A stretch of DNA of 64,000 nt. It comes from Euglena gracilis (Eukaryota > Euglenida > Euglenophyceae > Euglenales). The stretch's first letter is position 1, and each line of letters opens with the position of its first letter. Under the pieces are notes generated by a model. The model ran no database searches. It was not told where the DNA came from and worked only from the letters and a program-made list of their open reading frames with translations. Made by a program: the position numbers and the translations under genes. The stretch is taken from the NCBI GenBank assembly GCA_039621445.1, contig CP154954.1, positions 13,744,387 to 13,808,386 of the forward strand, given 5' to 3'. This document shows, one piece after another, positions 1 to 13,600 of the stretch.

Positions 1-408
1 AACCAATTGTGCCTCATCGGCGTGGGAACTGGAAGCACTTTCACATAAAAGCTTCCAATCCCCATTTTCTTGGTCAATATCTTGCAATGATGCCTGTAAT
101 AAGGCATAGTTGAATTGATGGTTGGGGCCTGTGCTTTGCATCTTTCTGATGACAAAAACAGCAAAAACCCACAAAACTAAGCAGTTGTGCTGGCACCAGA
201 GGGGCTGTAACGGGTAATACCGAACAGAACCTTCCGGAGCCTGCTCGTCTGCTTAGACGTTGACTAGAAGCCGGGAGCTGACGCTGCGACCGTGTAATAA
301 CGGTGCAGGGGATCTCCGCTGCCAGTCAGCGTAGGATCGAACAAATCTGCTACCAAGTGTAATACCTGGTAGCCTTTCTGTTTGTGAAGTGTGTATAGGA
401 TCGTAACC

Positions 409-422
409 AATCTGCTACCAAG
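409..422 (-). other. Primer-binding site of element G
   Basis: On the minus strand the sequence next to the LTR end reads CT then TGGTAGCAGATT. TGG is the complement of a tRNA CCA end, and the word resembles the initiator-Met primer site common in LTR elements. The same 14 bases occur next to the LTR at 16215. Confidence 0.5.
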
Positions 423-726
423 TGTACGTCTGATTCCCAATTCCCAATTCCCAATTCCCAAAAGCCTTCGCTTTCGCCTTGGCGCACCTACTTGGGAACT
501 GAAAATAAGAGTAACAGTAAAATCCCTTTTCCCACTTCCCAAGAAGCAAAGCACAGAGCAATGCAGGGAGGACGGACTGGATAACCAAGTCCGTCCGGAG
601 AAAAGGAAAGACAAAACAGAATACCACCTGTGGAGAGAGAAGGGGCACCCATTAGGAAATCCTAATAGGATCTGCTTCCATCCTAACTTCCTCAACGGAA
701 GGGGACAGAAGCATACGCCTGGTACA
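423..726 (-). repeat. LTR of element G (5' LTR on minus strand)
   Basis: The + strand begins tgtacgtc and ends cctggtaca, the terminal inverted repeat shared by four LTRs in this window. Internal blocks around 460-650 (ctttcgccttggcgca, caaagcacaga, aataccacctgtgg) match 30640-30870. At about 304 bp it is shorter than the 423-440-bp relatives. Confidence 0.6.
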
Positions 727-736
727 CAGGAGGGCC

Positions 737-1570
737 ATGCCATCGTGGTGGTACGCTGCCGTGGCGCGCCTCTTCGCTCTCGTGGAACAACAGCGCCGCT
801 GGCCCCGGAGTGTCTGCAGGCCTACGTGGCCATGGTGCCCGTGTCCTCTGGCGGCCCGGCCCCAATACCAGCGGCCCATCACGGGTATCACCGTCCTGGA
901 GCTGATGTATCGAGTGTAGGCCAAGGGGATTATCACCTCCTGGGCCTCCGCACTTGAGCAGTTCGTGCTGAGTGATGCCGCCTTCGGCTTCCTCTCGCAG
1001 GGGGGTACTCTGACGGCAGCACAGGTGGTCGCGGACCTCATCGAGCGCTCCGCACGCGAGGGCTCCGAGTTGTGGCTCGCGTCCTTCGACGTGATGAAGT
1101 GCTTCGACTCCCTCCCGTGGTGGGCGGTGTTCGGCACCCTTCGACATGCGGGTGTCCCTGCAGCCACGGTGGACTGCTTCGAGGCATTTTACACCCCCGT
1201 CTCCCGTCGCTTCCGGTATGGCCACATCGACGGCTCCTCTTAGCACGCAGCCAATGGCTTGGCCCAAGGTTGCCCTTCCTGCCTTGATCTCTTGAACATC
1301 CTGTTTGAGGGGTTCCACCGATGGGCCGCCACCTGCAGCTGCGGAGTGCATACCGCCGGGCACCGCGTGGCCTCCCTCAGCTTCGCCGACGATCCGGTCC
1401 TGGTGGGCTCCGGCCGCGACGCTGCCACCTCCCTCATCTCCGCCGACCTGCGTTGGTGCGCCTTGCTGGGCGTCCGCGGGACGAACGTGCAGCTGTGGTT
1501 GTCCCTCGGCGCGGGCCTCTCCGTCCCTGTCCAGAACATGGTCCTGACCTCTGTTCCCGCCCATGAGTGT
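737..1570 (+). pseudogene. LINE reverse transcriptase fragment (5'-truncated, broken)
   Basis: Three frames together give a non-LTR reverse transcriptase. Visible blocks are a RPITVLELMYRV-like segment near 880-918, then FDVMKCFDSLPWW (about 1084-1122) holding the first catalytic Asp, then NGLAQGCPS (about 1252-1278), then LSFADD (about 1378-1395), which is the YADD box with Phe. One stop (1240-1242) falls just before NGLAQG, and there is an earlier frame break, so the gene is dead. The 5' part is missing at the border with LTR element G at 727. The reading resumes at about 3470 with the downstream part of the same LINE. The blocks are close in style to dinoflagellate LINEs (from general knowledge of the family). 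Confidence 0.7.
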
Positions 1571-1845
1571 TTCATTTCGGCTTCTCGGCTTTTTGACACA
1601 TTTTTTTTGCGGCTTTTCGGCTTTTTAGCCGTTGTTTTTCGGCTTTTCGGCGATAATGCCGTTCACGTTTGGCTTTTCGGCTTTTTTGCCACTCATTTTT
1701 GGCAATTCGTCTTTTTAGCCCAATACTGCTGCGATTCTGCACTTTCTGTGGCCGTCTTTTGTCTGGTCCTTCTTCCCTTTGTGCTTTGAAGGACTTCCTT
1801 ATTTCGGACGTGAAACGTTCTGCGCAAGACATTCAGTTTTTCACC
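1571..1845 (+). other. Non-coding start of the insertion in the LINE
   Basis: LINE similarity stops at about 1570. The next 150 bases are built of imperfect ggcttttcggcttttt-type words, on both strands, such as subterminal repeats of a DNA transposon might show. I could not find matching terminal inverted repeats by eye. Confidence 0.35.
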
Positions 1846-3290
1846 ATGGCACGAAGAAGCAAGAAGACAGGAATTAGTCGTGTGACTGAGTGGAGAAGGC
1901 TGAAAAAATTTCTGGCTTCTGTTAATCAAACGTTTGGTGGTATTTGGGGGCTGGCTGAACACACCCCAGGACGTATTGTCCTTGTTGACACCAAACACAA
2001 GCCGTATGTGGACGATGTGAAAAAAAACGCAATCGACATGTGTTTTGAACGACGGTACTGTGGTATATCCGGACGAACAACACGTGACGTCGCATTGGGA
2101 AGAACTGTCCCGTGGACATGTGTTCAACTAACGTGGGAGTATTTGAAAGGTCCAGAAATGGAACGCCCCTTGAGCCGATATTCTGGTGGGTGGCCTTCAG
2201 CGAGTGTGGACCTTGTGCGAAAACTGGCACATGTACTCAGCGTCATGGAAGGTGGGTGGACACAACCTGACTGGCCCAAACCAGGTGAACTTTGGGTACG
2301 CTGGGGTGTTGATGGTGTTCCTCGATGGAAGACAAATTACCTCACCTTAACAATGGCCCTCACGGGGAAACACCAGCATTTTAAGTTGCATGCAGTGGAG
2401 CGGTACGCTCACTGTGCCGTTCTTCTGGGGACAGAAAGTATGGCTTCTGTGAAAGCCCTACTTCAAGGAGCTGGTTTTGATGCCGCTTTGGAGCATTTAG
2501 AAGGCTTTCCCAGGGTGCTTTTCATTGATGTGTTGTTTGTGACGTCTGAGGACAAAAAAGAAAACAGATGTAACCTGCTTGGCCCCAGACACCTCTTTGA
2601 AAGGCACCCTATTTGCAACAGCCACTGTTGGAGGAAAACAACTGCGAATACGAAATTTCTTCGTGGGTGATCACATGGTGGAATACAAAGTGACAGGTGC
2701 AGATGGACCCACAGCAACCGCAGCCGGTCGGGAAATTTGCCCTTTCTGTGCTGCACCACCCGCTGAGGTCACCAACTGGAATGCACTCCCACGAGAATTG
2801 GAGACAGCGTCACGGCCGTCAGCAATTCTCACAGCTCTTCCACGAACCCAAGTTCTTCCAGATGCAATGCATGGTGCACACAACGTCCTCCACAACATTG
2901 TCATACCACTCGTCTTACACCTACTTGATGGCAAGCTGTTTGCCACTGAAGCAAGACAGATAGCTTGGACGGGTATGACAAAAACAGACGGCGGTGAGGA
3001 AGAAGAGAAGAAAGCAATTACACTTTCACTGAATTATTGGCGGCAGTCAAACTGGAATTACATGCTGCAGCGTTTGGGGCCTCATGTGCCACAATGGCAA
3101 CGCCTGCATCTGCAGGCATTGCTTCAAGACGGTTCTGCCATGGTTAATTTGGCATATCAGGAAAGTGTGGGTGCTGAAGACTGGATAAGATTCAAAGAAA
3201 TATCAAAGGATATGCGGCAAAGACTTGCTACGTTACATGCGCCAGCCACCGTTTGGGGTCATGTTTGGACTTCACACCTGCCCCTTGCAG
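1846..3290 (+). pseudogene. Transposase-like gene, one frameshift
   Basis: An ATG in good eukaryotic context (caccATGg) opens a frame starting MARRSKKTG. It stays open to about 2590 and then continues in the next frame after a CCCC run, so a single-base indel separates the halves. Visible features are WGVDGVP (about 2310), with an Asp in a position typical of DDE enzymes, CPFC near 2739-2750, and DAMHGAHNVLHN near 2860-2900, an H-rich helix. A CxxC followed later by spaced His residues between catalytic acids is a hallmark of the CMC/Transib/RAG1 type of DDE transposase. I infer that class without being able to place the third acid. It sits inside a split LINE, as an inserted DNA transposon would. 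It could instead be a host-derived gene of unknown role. Confidence 0.4.
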
Positions 3291-3469
3291 GGTTCCTCCC
3301 CTTTGCGTTTTTTCTTTCACATTTATCTTACCCAAACCCTGGGGGTGGGGAGGGCTGGACGATTTGCCAGGTTTGCCAGCCAACTGGGGATGATTTGCCG
3401 CGTTTCGCACGGGCTGGCAGCCGGACCACATTTGCCGGCCGCAAGGATGGGGCTCACTGGATTGCTGGG

Positions 3470-4960
3470 TTTGTTTGCTGTTTACGCCAGGGCGTTGGAA
3501 CTCTGAGGTCCGCCGCGAGCTTCCGCTTTGTGGGTATCGAGCTCGGACTACAAGTGCCCGCGGCGGGTGGAGAAGGCCTTGGCAGCTGCCCACCGCCTCT
3601 GCTCCCTGCCGCTCCCCGCCGCCATCTGCTGCACCTTGTGGCGCCGTGGCCCCCCTCGCCGCCGGCGGGAAGTCCCTGCTCCACAAGCCCCCGCTGGAGC
3701 TCAACCTCTGGCGCAGCCCCGACGTGGACATGGGCCTCCCCCTCGGCGCCTCTGCCGTCCGCGAGCCCCTCGCGGAAGCCCGCCTGCTGCAACTGCAATG
3801 GCTCCAGCTGATCGCAAACTCCTTCGACCTGTCGGCTGCCTCCAACACGCCCCGGCCCCGACTGGCTCGAGTACTCCGTCGCCCTCCGTGCCGCCCTCCA
3901 GGCCGTTGCGTGGACCGTTCGCCTTAACCAGGCTTTCCCCGGAGCCTCGCAGTGGCCCGCGCTGTCTCCTGAACCCCCGTATCCAGCAGAAGTAACCTTG
4001 ACCGCAGTGAACAGCCTCCCCGCCCCTGGTACGGCTTTCGTCGACAGATCGCTGAGCCACCGAGGCGGAACCGCCACGTGGTGCTCCGACACCGAGGACT
4101 TCTCCTTGGTCAGTGTCCCCGCAACCCACAGCAGTACCCAATGTGAGCCGGCGGCCCTCGGCGATTCCATCCGGCGCTGCCCCTCAAAGGTGTTCTCCGA
4201 CGGCCTGTGCTCCCTCCAGCTGCTGCTTCGCTGGGGTTCCCGCTACACCGCCACCGCCCTCCACTGCGTCGATCGCTTCGATGTCCGCCACGTGCTGGAG
4301 CTCGCCCGCAGCTGCCCCTGCGCCGCTTCCACCCCGGTGCACAAGGCGAGAGCACACCAGGAGGACGCCATCGCCTCCGGTCACCCCCACGTTATCGACA
4401 TTGGTCAGGCCGACGTCCTCGCCAAGCGGGACACCCGAGACACCGGCCTCCCCGTCTGGGATCCGCCCCCCTCCTGCCGCAACGCCGTCGAGCTGCTGGA
4501 CCCCTCCAGCGCCCCCGTCATTGACGTGCTGTCCGCCTTCCCCGTGACCTGGTGGCGTCGCCAACGCCGCTCCTGGGGACCACCGGACACCCGCCCCTGT
4601 CGCGAGCTGTTGTACCCCGCGGAGATGGACTTCGACTGGTCCTCCTCGGTCGCCTGCTTCCTGTGGCCTTGCTGCGCGTCGGGCCAGTTCCAACACCCGG
4701 TGGCCCCAGCAGTGGTGAAGTGGGTCGCCCGCTTCCGGAGCGGCTGCCTGGCCACCAAAGCCCGCCGCCTCCGATGCCTCTGGGTCGACTCCGCGCTGTA
4801 CACCTGCTGTGCCGAGATGGACGAAGATGACCGCCACCTCCTAGCAGACTGCCTGGCCACCGGCTCACGTGTTTGGCCAGCGCTCCCTGCACCTTCCTCT
4901 CATGGCGGCCCTGAGCCCCATGTACACCATGCGGCACCACCCCCCCGACTCGGCTGACGC
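3470..4960 (+). pseudogene. LINE C-terminal half: RNase H domain and terminal zinc finger
   Basis: A GC-rich coding remnant continues the LINE at 737-1570 after the insertion. The segment at about 3650-3860 (starting AVAPLAAGGKSLLH) resembles the connection region. From 4005 the frame shows an RNase H pattern: VDRS (first Asp), a Glu-containing helix, FSDGLCSLQLL (second Asp), and GQADVLAK near 4405-4430 (last Asp). A Cys/His cluster CC-x4-DEDDRHLLADC near 4803-4860 fits the terminal zinc finger of such LINEs. The frame from 3998 is open for 319 codons, but the linkage to the RT half needs frame changes. Confidence 0.6.
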
Positions 4961-4979
4961 GGTACGCTTCCTGGAGCTG

Positions 4980-5135
4980 GGGTCCCCACGGCCAGCCAGA
5001 TACCGGCCAGACCTCCTCCTCCTCTTTTTTTCACATGCCACCAGCCAGACGTCCTCCTCCTATTTTCTCCCAGCCACCAGCCACGGCTAGCCGCGGCTGG
5101 CCGTGGCTGGCCGCGGCTGGGGCTCCTCCTCCTTT
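4980..5135 (+). repeat. CT-rich repeat shared with 17715-17890
   Basis: Repeats of cagacctcctcctcc and agccacggctagccgcggctggcc. The same words recur in the same orientation at 17715-17890. It follows the LINE C-terminus directly, so it may be a LINE 3' tail. Confidence 0.5.
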
Positions 5136-5251
5136 TTGGGCCTACCCGGAGAGTGCCAAAACTAAAAGTAGGGCAAAAGTCACCACGGCGCCACCGCGGC
5201 GCTTATTATTACGCTCGGAGGCTGCGCTCGCCAGGCTTAATCACAACATAG

Positions 5252-5690
5252 TGTACGTCCCGCTCTTTCTCTTTCGCTTTCCCCTTTTTCCCAGAAAAGG
5301 CGCGGGAGTAACAAAGATAAAAATTATAACCCTTTGTCTCCTTTATGCAGAGCACAAGGCAAAGGGAGGGAAGGCTTTGTTTTGAGACCGGAGTCCCTTT
5401 TCTGTTGTTCTTGTTGACCTCTTCGGTTCTTGATAAAGAGAACAAAAATAATTGTAAAGATTGGGGTCTTCGCCCCTCAAGAGAAAACCTACTTACAAAA
5501 CTATCCCAATAAAACCTCAAGCTAAGTAGGAACCAAGTGTTTCTTATTCTGCAGGAGAATTCCCTAACTGGGACGTCATCGCCAGTTAGTGCAGAATCAC
5601 ATAGCACTGTGTGCAGCTGGCCAAAGGCCAGTTAACAGGCATTCGCCCTTTGTAGCAGACAATGCCATCGCATCATGGCTGCCTGGTACA
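5252..5690 (-). repeat. 3' LTR of element E
   Basis: The + strand begins tgtacgtcccgc and ends gctgcctggtaca. It is nearly collinear with 16215-16654. On the minus strand it starts TGTACCAGG immediately after a polypurine tract, so it is the 3' LTR. Confidence 0.75.
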
Positions 5691-5703
5691 CATCCCCCTC
5701 CCA
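5691..5703 (-). other. Polypurine tract of element E
   Basis: The minus strand reads CTGGGAGGGGGATG directly against the LTR start. The same tract sits in the same place next to the LTR at 30592-31014. Confidence 0.6.
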
Positions 5704-6250
5704 GGGCTATGCCCGATTTCCCTCCTGGACCAGGCCAGTTGGGATGCCAGGCACAGTCCTGTGTGGGATGGGCACCAGGAACTATGCTTGGTTCCAACTT
5801 ACCTTATGGTATAGTATGTCACCCAAAACCCGAAAACGCGCAAAAGAGGTTACCGCTTAGGGGGCTACCTACCTTTTTTGCGTTAAAGGGTTGGGGACAA
5901 GAATAAGCCCAAGAAAAATGGGGCTGGAATGTTTTCCATTCCAGAAACCCATCCTCCCTGTTTGGGTGTGCCAAAGGCACTTGAGGTGGTATATTCCAGA
6001 AGTCAGAAAATAATTCTGGGGTGGGTGTGAAAGGGGGGGGCACCTGGCCAGTCATACCTGATCAGGGAGGGAAGAACTACTTTACAGAACCAACTGCTGG
6101 AGCCAGCTTTTGCCCAGGGGGGGAAATGGAGAGGAGTGGGGGGCTGGTTTTAGGACCGTGAAAAGGAATTTTTGCTGGCGGGCAGCCTTATGGGCCTTAG
6201 GGCCGAAAAGAAGTTGACTACTTATTACGGCGTGCGCGCTGCACGCTGTG
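5704..6250 (-). other. 3' untranslated region of element E, shared with element F
   Basis: Blocks such as aaacgcgcaaaag, gggtgtgccaaaggcac, ggcagccttakgggcc and ttattacggcgtgcgcgctg recur in the same order at 31015-31600. Both segments lie just upstream (minus strand) of a polypurine tract and LTR, so they are matching 3' regions of related elements. No coding capacity is visible. Confidence 0.55.
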
Positions 6251-6339
6251 CTGTAGTCTTACTAGCGCCGTGGCGCTTTTGTGGTTCTTCGGTCTGCACC
6301 AAGACGATGAATTGCGCCGAAGCGCTGTTGGGACTTCGC

Positions 6340-6500
6340 CCTTTTTGAGGGGGGGGACATTCAGCCGAAGGTGATTTTGGGACTGCGCCCTTTCAGGGGG
6401 GGGGGGGCTTTCAGCCGAAACTGATTTTTGGGACTGCGCCCTTCCGGGGGGGGGGGGGCTTTCAGCCGAAGCTGATTGGGGGGGGGGGGGCTTCAGCCAA
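6340..6500 (+). repeat. Short tandem repeat with long G runs
   Basis: Three to four copies of a unit of about 55 bp: gggactgcgccctttc, a run of 10-14 G, then ctttcagccgaagctgatt. The G runs sit on the + strand. Confidence 0.7.
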
Positions 6501-7029
6501 TTGTGTGCAAAGCGTTCAGTATTCAGCCGAGGCTGACTTTTTGTGTAAAGAAAACGGAAACCGTTTTCTGGTTTGGTTGTAGTTGTGACTAAAAACTCGA
6601 AAAAATTCCAAATTTTAGTAAAGACCTTTTTTAAAAAAAATTTCGTCCGAAGACGATTGTAACGGTTGATTGTGATGTTTGAAGATGGTTTATTTGTAAC
6701 ACATTGTATGAGTTTGTTAAACCCTAAACATTTAGTGCATATCCATGCTTTGTACGCTTTGAGCCTGTCGGCCCTCGTGGGGGGGGCATGCAAAATGCTG
6801 TCCATGGCATGTTTTTTAAAACAGAATTTCTAAACAACATTGGACAATTCGCAACGCAAAGTAACGTTGTATGTTACAGCAGTGCAGTGAGGCATAAGCC
6901 TCCAAAGAAGTAAATTATAAAGAATAAACCTCGTTCACGGATATGAGTATTATACGTAACATACTTGTCCACGGCTGTCCTGCAGAGTAAGTAACAGGCA
7001 AGGATCAGCCTTTTTGTAGAAAAAATTGT

Positions 7030-7660
7030 GAGTTCGGGGGGGTGTGACTTCTCACTGTCAACGGGGGCGGGGCTGTGGCTTCGCACGTTAGTGGGGGGGT
7101 TGTGACTTCGCACACTTGGGGGGGCTGTGACTTCGCACATTCGGGGGGGGGGGGGGCTGTGACCAGGCACTGCCGGGGGGGTGGGGTGTGGCTTCGCACT
7201 TCCGGGGTGGGGGGGCTGTGGCTTCGCACATTCGGTGGGGTGGGCTTTGACTTCGCACATTCGTGGGGGGGGGGGCTGTGGCTTCTCACATTCGGCGGGG
7301 GGATGTGACTTCACACTTTCAGAGGGTGGGTGGTGACTTCGCACCGTACTGCCCGGGGGGGGGGGGCGGGTGACTTCGCACCGCACTGCCAGGGGGGGGG
7401 GGGGCTGGTGACTTCGCACCGCTCTGCGGGGGGCGGGGGGCTGGTGTCTTCGCACCGCACTGACAGGGGGGGGCTGGTGACTTCGCACCGCACTGGCGGG
7501 GGCGGGGGCTGGTGACTTCGCACCACACTGCCAGGGGAGGGGGCTGGTGACTTCGCACCACACTTCCAGGGGGGGGGCTGGTGACTTCGCACCGCACTGC
7601 CGGGGGGGGGGGGGGGGTGGTGGCTTCGCACCACACTGCCAGGGGGGGGGGCTGTGTTTT
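7030..7660 (+). repeat. Minisatellite: G run plus ctggtgacttcgcaccgcactgcc
   Basis: About 16 imperfect units of 33-42 bp, each with a run of 6-14 G followed by a conserved tgacttcgcac core. The long proline-rich open frames across it on the minus strand are artefacts of the repeat. It lies in the AT-rich 3' half of element E. Confidence 0.85.
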
Positions 7661-8039
7661 TTTTCAGTGTTGCTTAAAATAACGTCCGGGGGGAGGCAGC
7701 TAAAAAATTTGCAACCGTGGTCACTTGTAGTGGAATAATGTTGGAGAAAGTCAAAAAATTTTTTTTTTAGTTTATGCAAAAGAAATCTTGCATTCGCAAA
7801 CAAAACCTGCCTTTCTGGCAATTATGGCTGTCCAGCCTCGAACACAAGCAAACTGCACACCTAGAAACAGTGTGCGCTCGGATTTCACGTGCATGTGGCT
7901 GTTCCGCCTCAAAGCAAACCACACACCTGGAAACAGTACAGGTGCAAATTTCACTGCCCTTCATTATACTGTGGTGTGTTTCTGTGTGGTGTGGTTCGGT
8001 GTGGCTGTCTGCTGTTGCTGCTGCTGCCGCCTGCTGCGT

Positions 8040-8232
8040 CTGCCTTCCTGCTGCGGCTGCCGCTTTCCTGCTGCGGCTGTCTGTCTGCTGCGGCGGTTTG
8101 CCTGCTGCGGCTGCCGCTTGCCTGCTGCGGCTGCCTGCCTGCCTGCTGCGGCCGCCTGCCTGCCTGCTGCGGCCGCCTGCCTGCCTGCTGCGGCTGCCTG
8201 CCTGCCTGCTGCGGCTGCCTGCGTGTCTGCTG
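8040..8232 (+). repeat. CTGCGGCTGCCTGC repeat block
   Basis: Imperfect repeats of cctgctgcggctgcctgc grade into the pure GGCT tract that follows. Confidence 0.85.
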
Positions 8233-11700
<3,468 letters not shown>

Positions 11701-11840
11701 CAGATTCAAGATGTAAGTCTCCGTATATGTGTAAGTACGGTAGTGGTTGTCGTTTGGGTAATGTAGTTGGGTATAGGTAGTTGTATGAGTTTTGAGTATG
11801 AGTAGTGCGCAAAAGCACATTTTGCACAGCGGTATTCCTC

Positions 11841-12446
11841 CTACGAGGATTTAGGGTTCTCATCCCCCTCCCTGCCCAAAGCCGGGGTTCCCTCCTCCAA
11901 AGAGGAAGTTTTAAACCCGTGCTTGTGGTGATGGGAATTGTAACGCGTTTTATCACCGCGATTTGAATCGCGATGACTTTGACTTGTACAGGGGGAATGA
12001 GAACGGTGACATTTTGTAGAGTGGTGGTTGTGTGATCCACAAAGAGAACACTGTTGTCGGTCTTGTGACTTGGATGGGCCTTCACCCGGCTGTCGTTGTG
12101 TCGAACGAGGGTCTGTTCGACCATGGGTGTGGTATCCCGGTTTCTCGAGTTGTAATCGCGAAGGGGGGGATCGACTTCGCGAACGGGATCGCGATGACTC
12201 GCGATTTGAATCACGGTTTATATGGGATCGGGATGACCGACCTTGAGGTTCACGATCGCGTCCGCGTTCGCGGAACGGTGATCGGGATCTTTGTCGGTAC
12301 TTTGTGTCTTGTGGTTTATCAAGTTTGTACAAAAACGTTGAGTAGTCTGAACTGCATAATGAATTTGATCCTTGTGGGCTGTGATGTCGCTTCCGTGCAT
12401 CAGGATTGGGGCAATCACGGGACTTGTGCCCCGATTTGTTGCCCAA
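11841..12446 (-). CDS. Gag-like nucleocapsid segment of element E: SR-rich with zinc knuckle
   Basis: The frame continues upstream from a Leu-Gly codon pair rather than a Met, so the true start lies further 5'. Near its N-end is CFLGNKSGHKSRDC, a CX2CX4HX4C knuckle with the second Cys replaced by Gly. In the C-terminal half CSLCGSHNHHSTKC is a complete CX2CX4HX4C knuckle. Between them is a long Arg-Ser/Arg-Asp region (RSRSRSRSPPS), the sort that binds RNA. This is the nucleocapsid end of Gag. The frame stops at 11841 with no readthrough into a pol-like frame. Confidence 0.6.
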   Translation of the reverse strand: MGNKSGHKSRDCPNPDARKRHHSPQGSNSLCSSDYSTFLYKLDKPQDTKYRQRSRSPFRERGRDREPQGRSSRSHINRDSNRESSRSRSRSRSPPSRLQLEKPGYHTHGRTDPRSTQRQPGEGPSKSQDRQQCSLCGSHNHHSTKCHRSHSPCTSQSHRDSNRGDKTRYNSHHHKHGFKTSSLEEGTPALGREGDENPKSS

Positions 12447-12456
12447 AAAACATAAT

Positions 12457-12981
12457 TTATCCGAATGTTGGTGATGAAAAAGAATTGTGCGTTTTGGAGT
12501 CTCGCTTCCGAGATTTGGAAGTATTTGTGAATTCCCGTGAGGATTTGTGCGAATTCTTCGCTTTTTGTAAGGCGTGACCCGAAAAATTGGGTATTCCTGC
12601 GGTGGGATGGTGGCTGAACGCCGATTGTGTCTGATTCAGTAGTTGTTTAAGCTTCATTTGTTTGGAAACGTAATTCCACCGTTGTTCAAGTGAAAGTGCG
12701 TTTCCTGCAAGCTCCTCGCGGTGAACTTCTCTGATGAGGTTGGGGATGAAATTCAAAAGAACAGCGTCAAACTGTTCCTTCGTTTGGTTTTCACCCAACT
12801 CATCAACTTCACCGGCCAATCCCAACCATTTGGAATACCAAAGGTCAATGGGCCTCCATTTCCGGTCACTTGGCGCGAATTGCCGCCATTTGTTCTCCAG
12901 CACAATTCGCGATACCAAACTTGAACAGGTTGACGCATATTGGTCAACCAGTTCTGGGAAAGAAATCCGATTCCGGATCAC
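12457..12981 (-). CDS. Gag-like capsid segment of element E
   Basis: An alpha-helical, Trp-rich stretch of 174 codons: WRPIDLWYSKWLG, VLLNFIPNLIREVHREEL, LEQRWNYVSKQMKL. This pattern matches the C-terminal capsid region of Ty3/gypsy Gag proteins, which lies just before the zinc knuckle, as it does here. The frame differs from its neighbours, so small indels have broken the polyprotein. Confidence 0.5.
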   Translation of the reverse strand: MIRNRISFPELVDQYASTCSSLVSRIVLENKWRQFAPSDRKWRPIDLWYSKWLGLAGEVDELGENQTKEQFDAVLLNFIPNLIREVHREELAGNALSLEQRWNYVSKQMKLKQLLNQTQSAFSHHPTAGIPNFSGHALQKAKNSHKSSREFTNTSKSRKRDSKTHNSFSSPTFG

Positions 12982-13029
12982 AAGTTGTTGGGCGCGTTCT
13001 TTTTCTTTCTTAGGGAGGCAATCAATGAA

Positions 13030-13521
13030 CTACATTTTGATTACCTCGGGATTCCCGTCCTGGGTTGGACCCTTCAGGTCCCAGTAATATTCCCAGTCGC
13101 GCCAAAACTGTTTCCAACTTGTGGGATCTCCGTCACATTGTGGCTTAACTTTGTTTGCAATTGTAATTGTACCTTTGAAACCGCGTTGTGGTGCGTGATG
13201 TCCGTCATGGTTGTTGGTATAGGGTTGTGACTGTGGCATGCGCGAATGCGCATCCAGGTTGTTACTCATGGTACCACAGGTACCATGGCTGTATGGTACG
13301 TCGCGATTCCGCGAATTTGGTGGTGGTATGTTGCGATTCCGCGAATCTTGTGGTGGTATGTCGCGATTCCGCGATTCTTGCTGTAGAATGTCGCGATTCC
13401 GCGATTCTGATTGTACAGTGTCGCGATTCCGAGATTCGGGGTGTGGTAACAATTCAGGGGGGTAGAAACCTCGTTGTTCACCCGCAAATCGGGGAACCGC
13501 GGTAGATATCGCGTTTCGCAT
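13030..13521 (-). CDS. Gag-like segment of element E with decapeptide repeats
   Basis: The N-terminal half carries five copies of a ten-residue unit, consensus ESRNRDIxxQ (13290-13450 in DNA). The C-terminal half, including CDGDPTSWKQFWRDWEYYW, looks like the start of a Gag capsid fold (W-x2-F-x2-W-x2-Y). The frame breaks before the following capsid segment. Confidence 0.5.
   Translation of the reverse strand: MRNAISTAVPRFAGEQRGFYPPELLPHPESRNRDTVQSESRNRDILQQESRNRDIPPQDSRNRNIPPPNSRNRDVPYSHGTCGTMSNNLDAHSRMPQSQPYTNNHDGHHAPQRGFKGTITIANKVKPQCDGDPTSWKQFWRDWEYYWDLKGPTQDGNPEVIKM
13290..13450 (+). repeat. 30-bp coding tandem repeat
   Basis: Five units starting gtcgcgattccgcga, each 30 bp, so copy-number change keeps frame. 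It encodes the ESRNRD decapeptides of the Gag-like segment on the minus strand. Confidence 0.85.
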
Positions 13522-13600
13522 TCACGACCAATGACCAATCCGCGGGGTAGGGGTATGGCTCATTCAGCGAATTAGTTCCGATTCACGAAATTACTGTTGT

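Larger units (their letters stand above)
1..726 (-). mobile_element. LTR retrotransposon G, 5' end only (minus strand)
   Basis: The LTR at 423-726 is followed on the minus strand by a primer-binding-site-like sequence (409-422) and then about 400 bases of presumed leader that runs out of the window at position 1. The LTR belongs to the same family as those at 5252-5690, 16215-16654 and 30592-31014: read on the minus strand all begin TGTACCAGG and end ACGTACA. No open frame I trust lies in 1-400. A second, imperfect copy of the PBS plus LTR end lies at 343-361, so this end carries a short internal duplication. The upper edge (726/727) abuts LINE sequence, which suggests G inserted into the LINE. 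Confidence 0.6.

Noticed and set aside
6874-7821. 315-codon proline-rich frame on the minus strand
   Set aside because: It is produced by the G-run minisatellite and shows no domain outside it.
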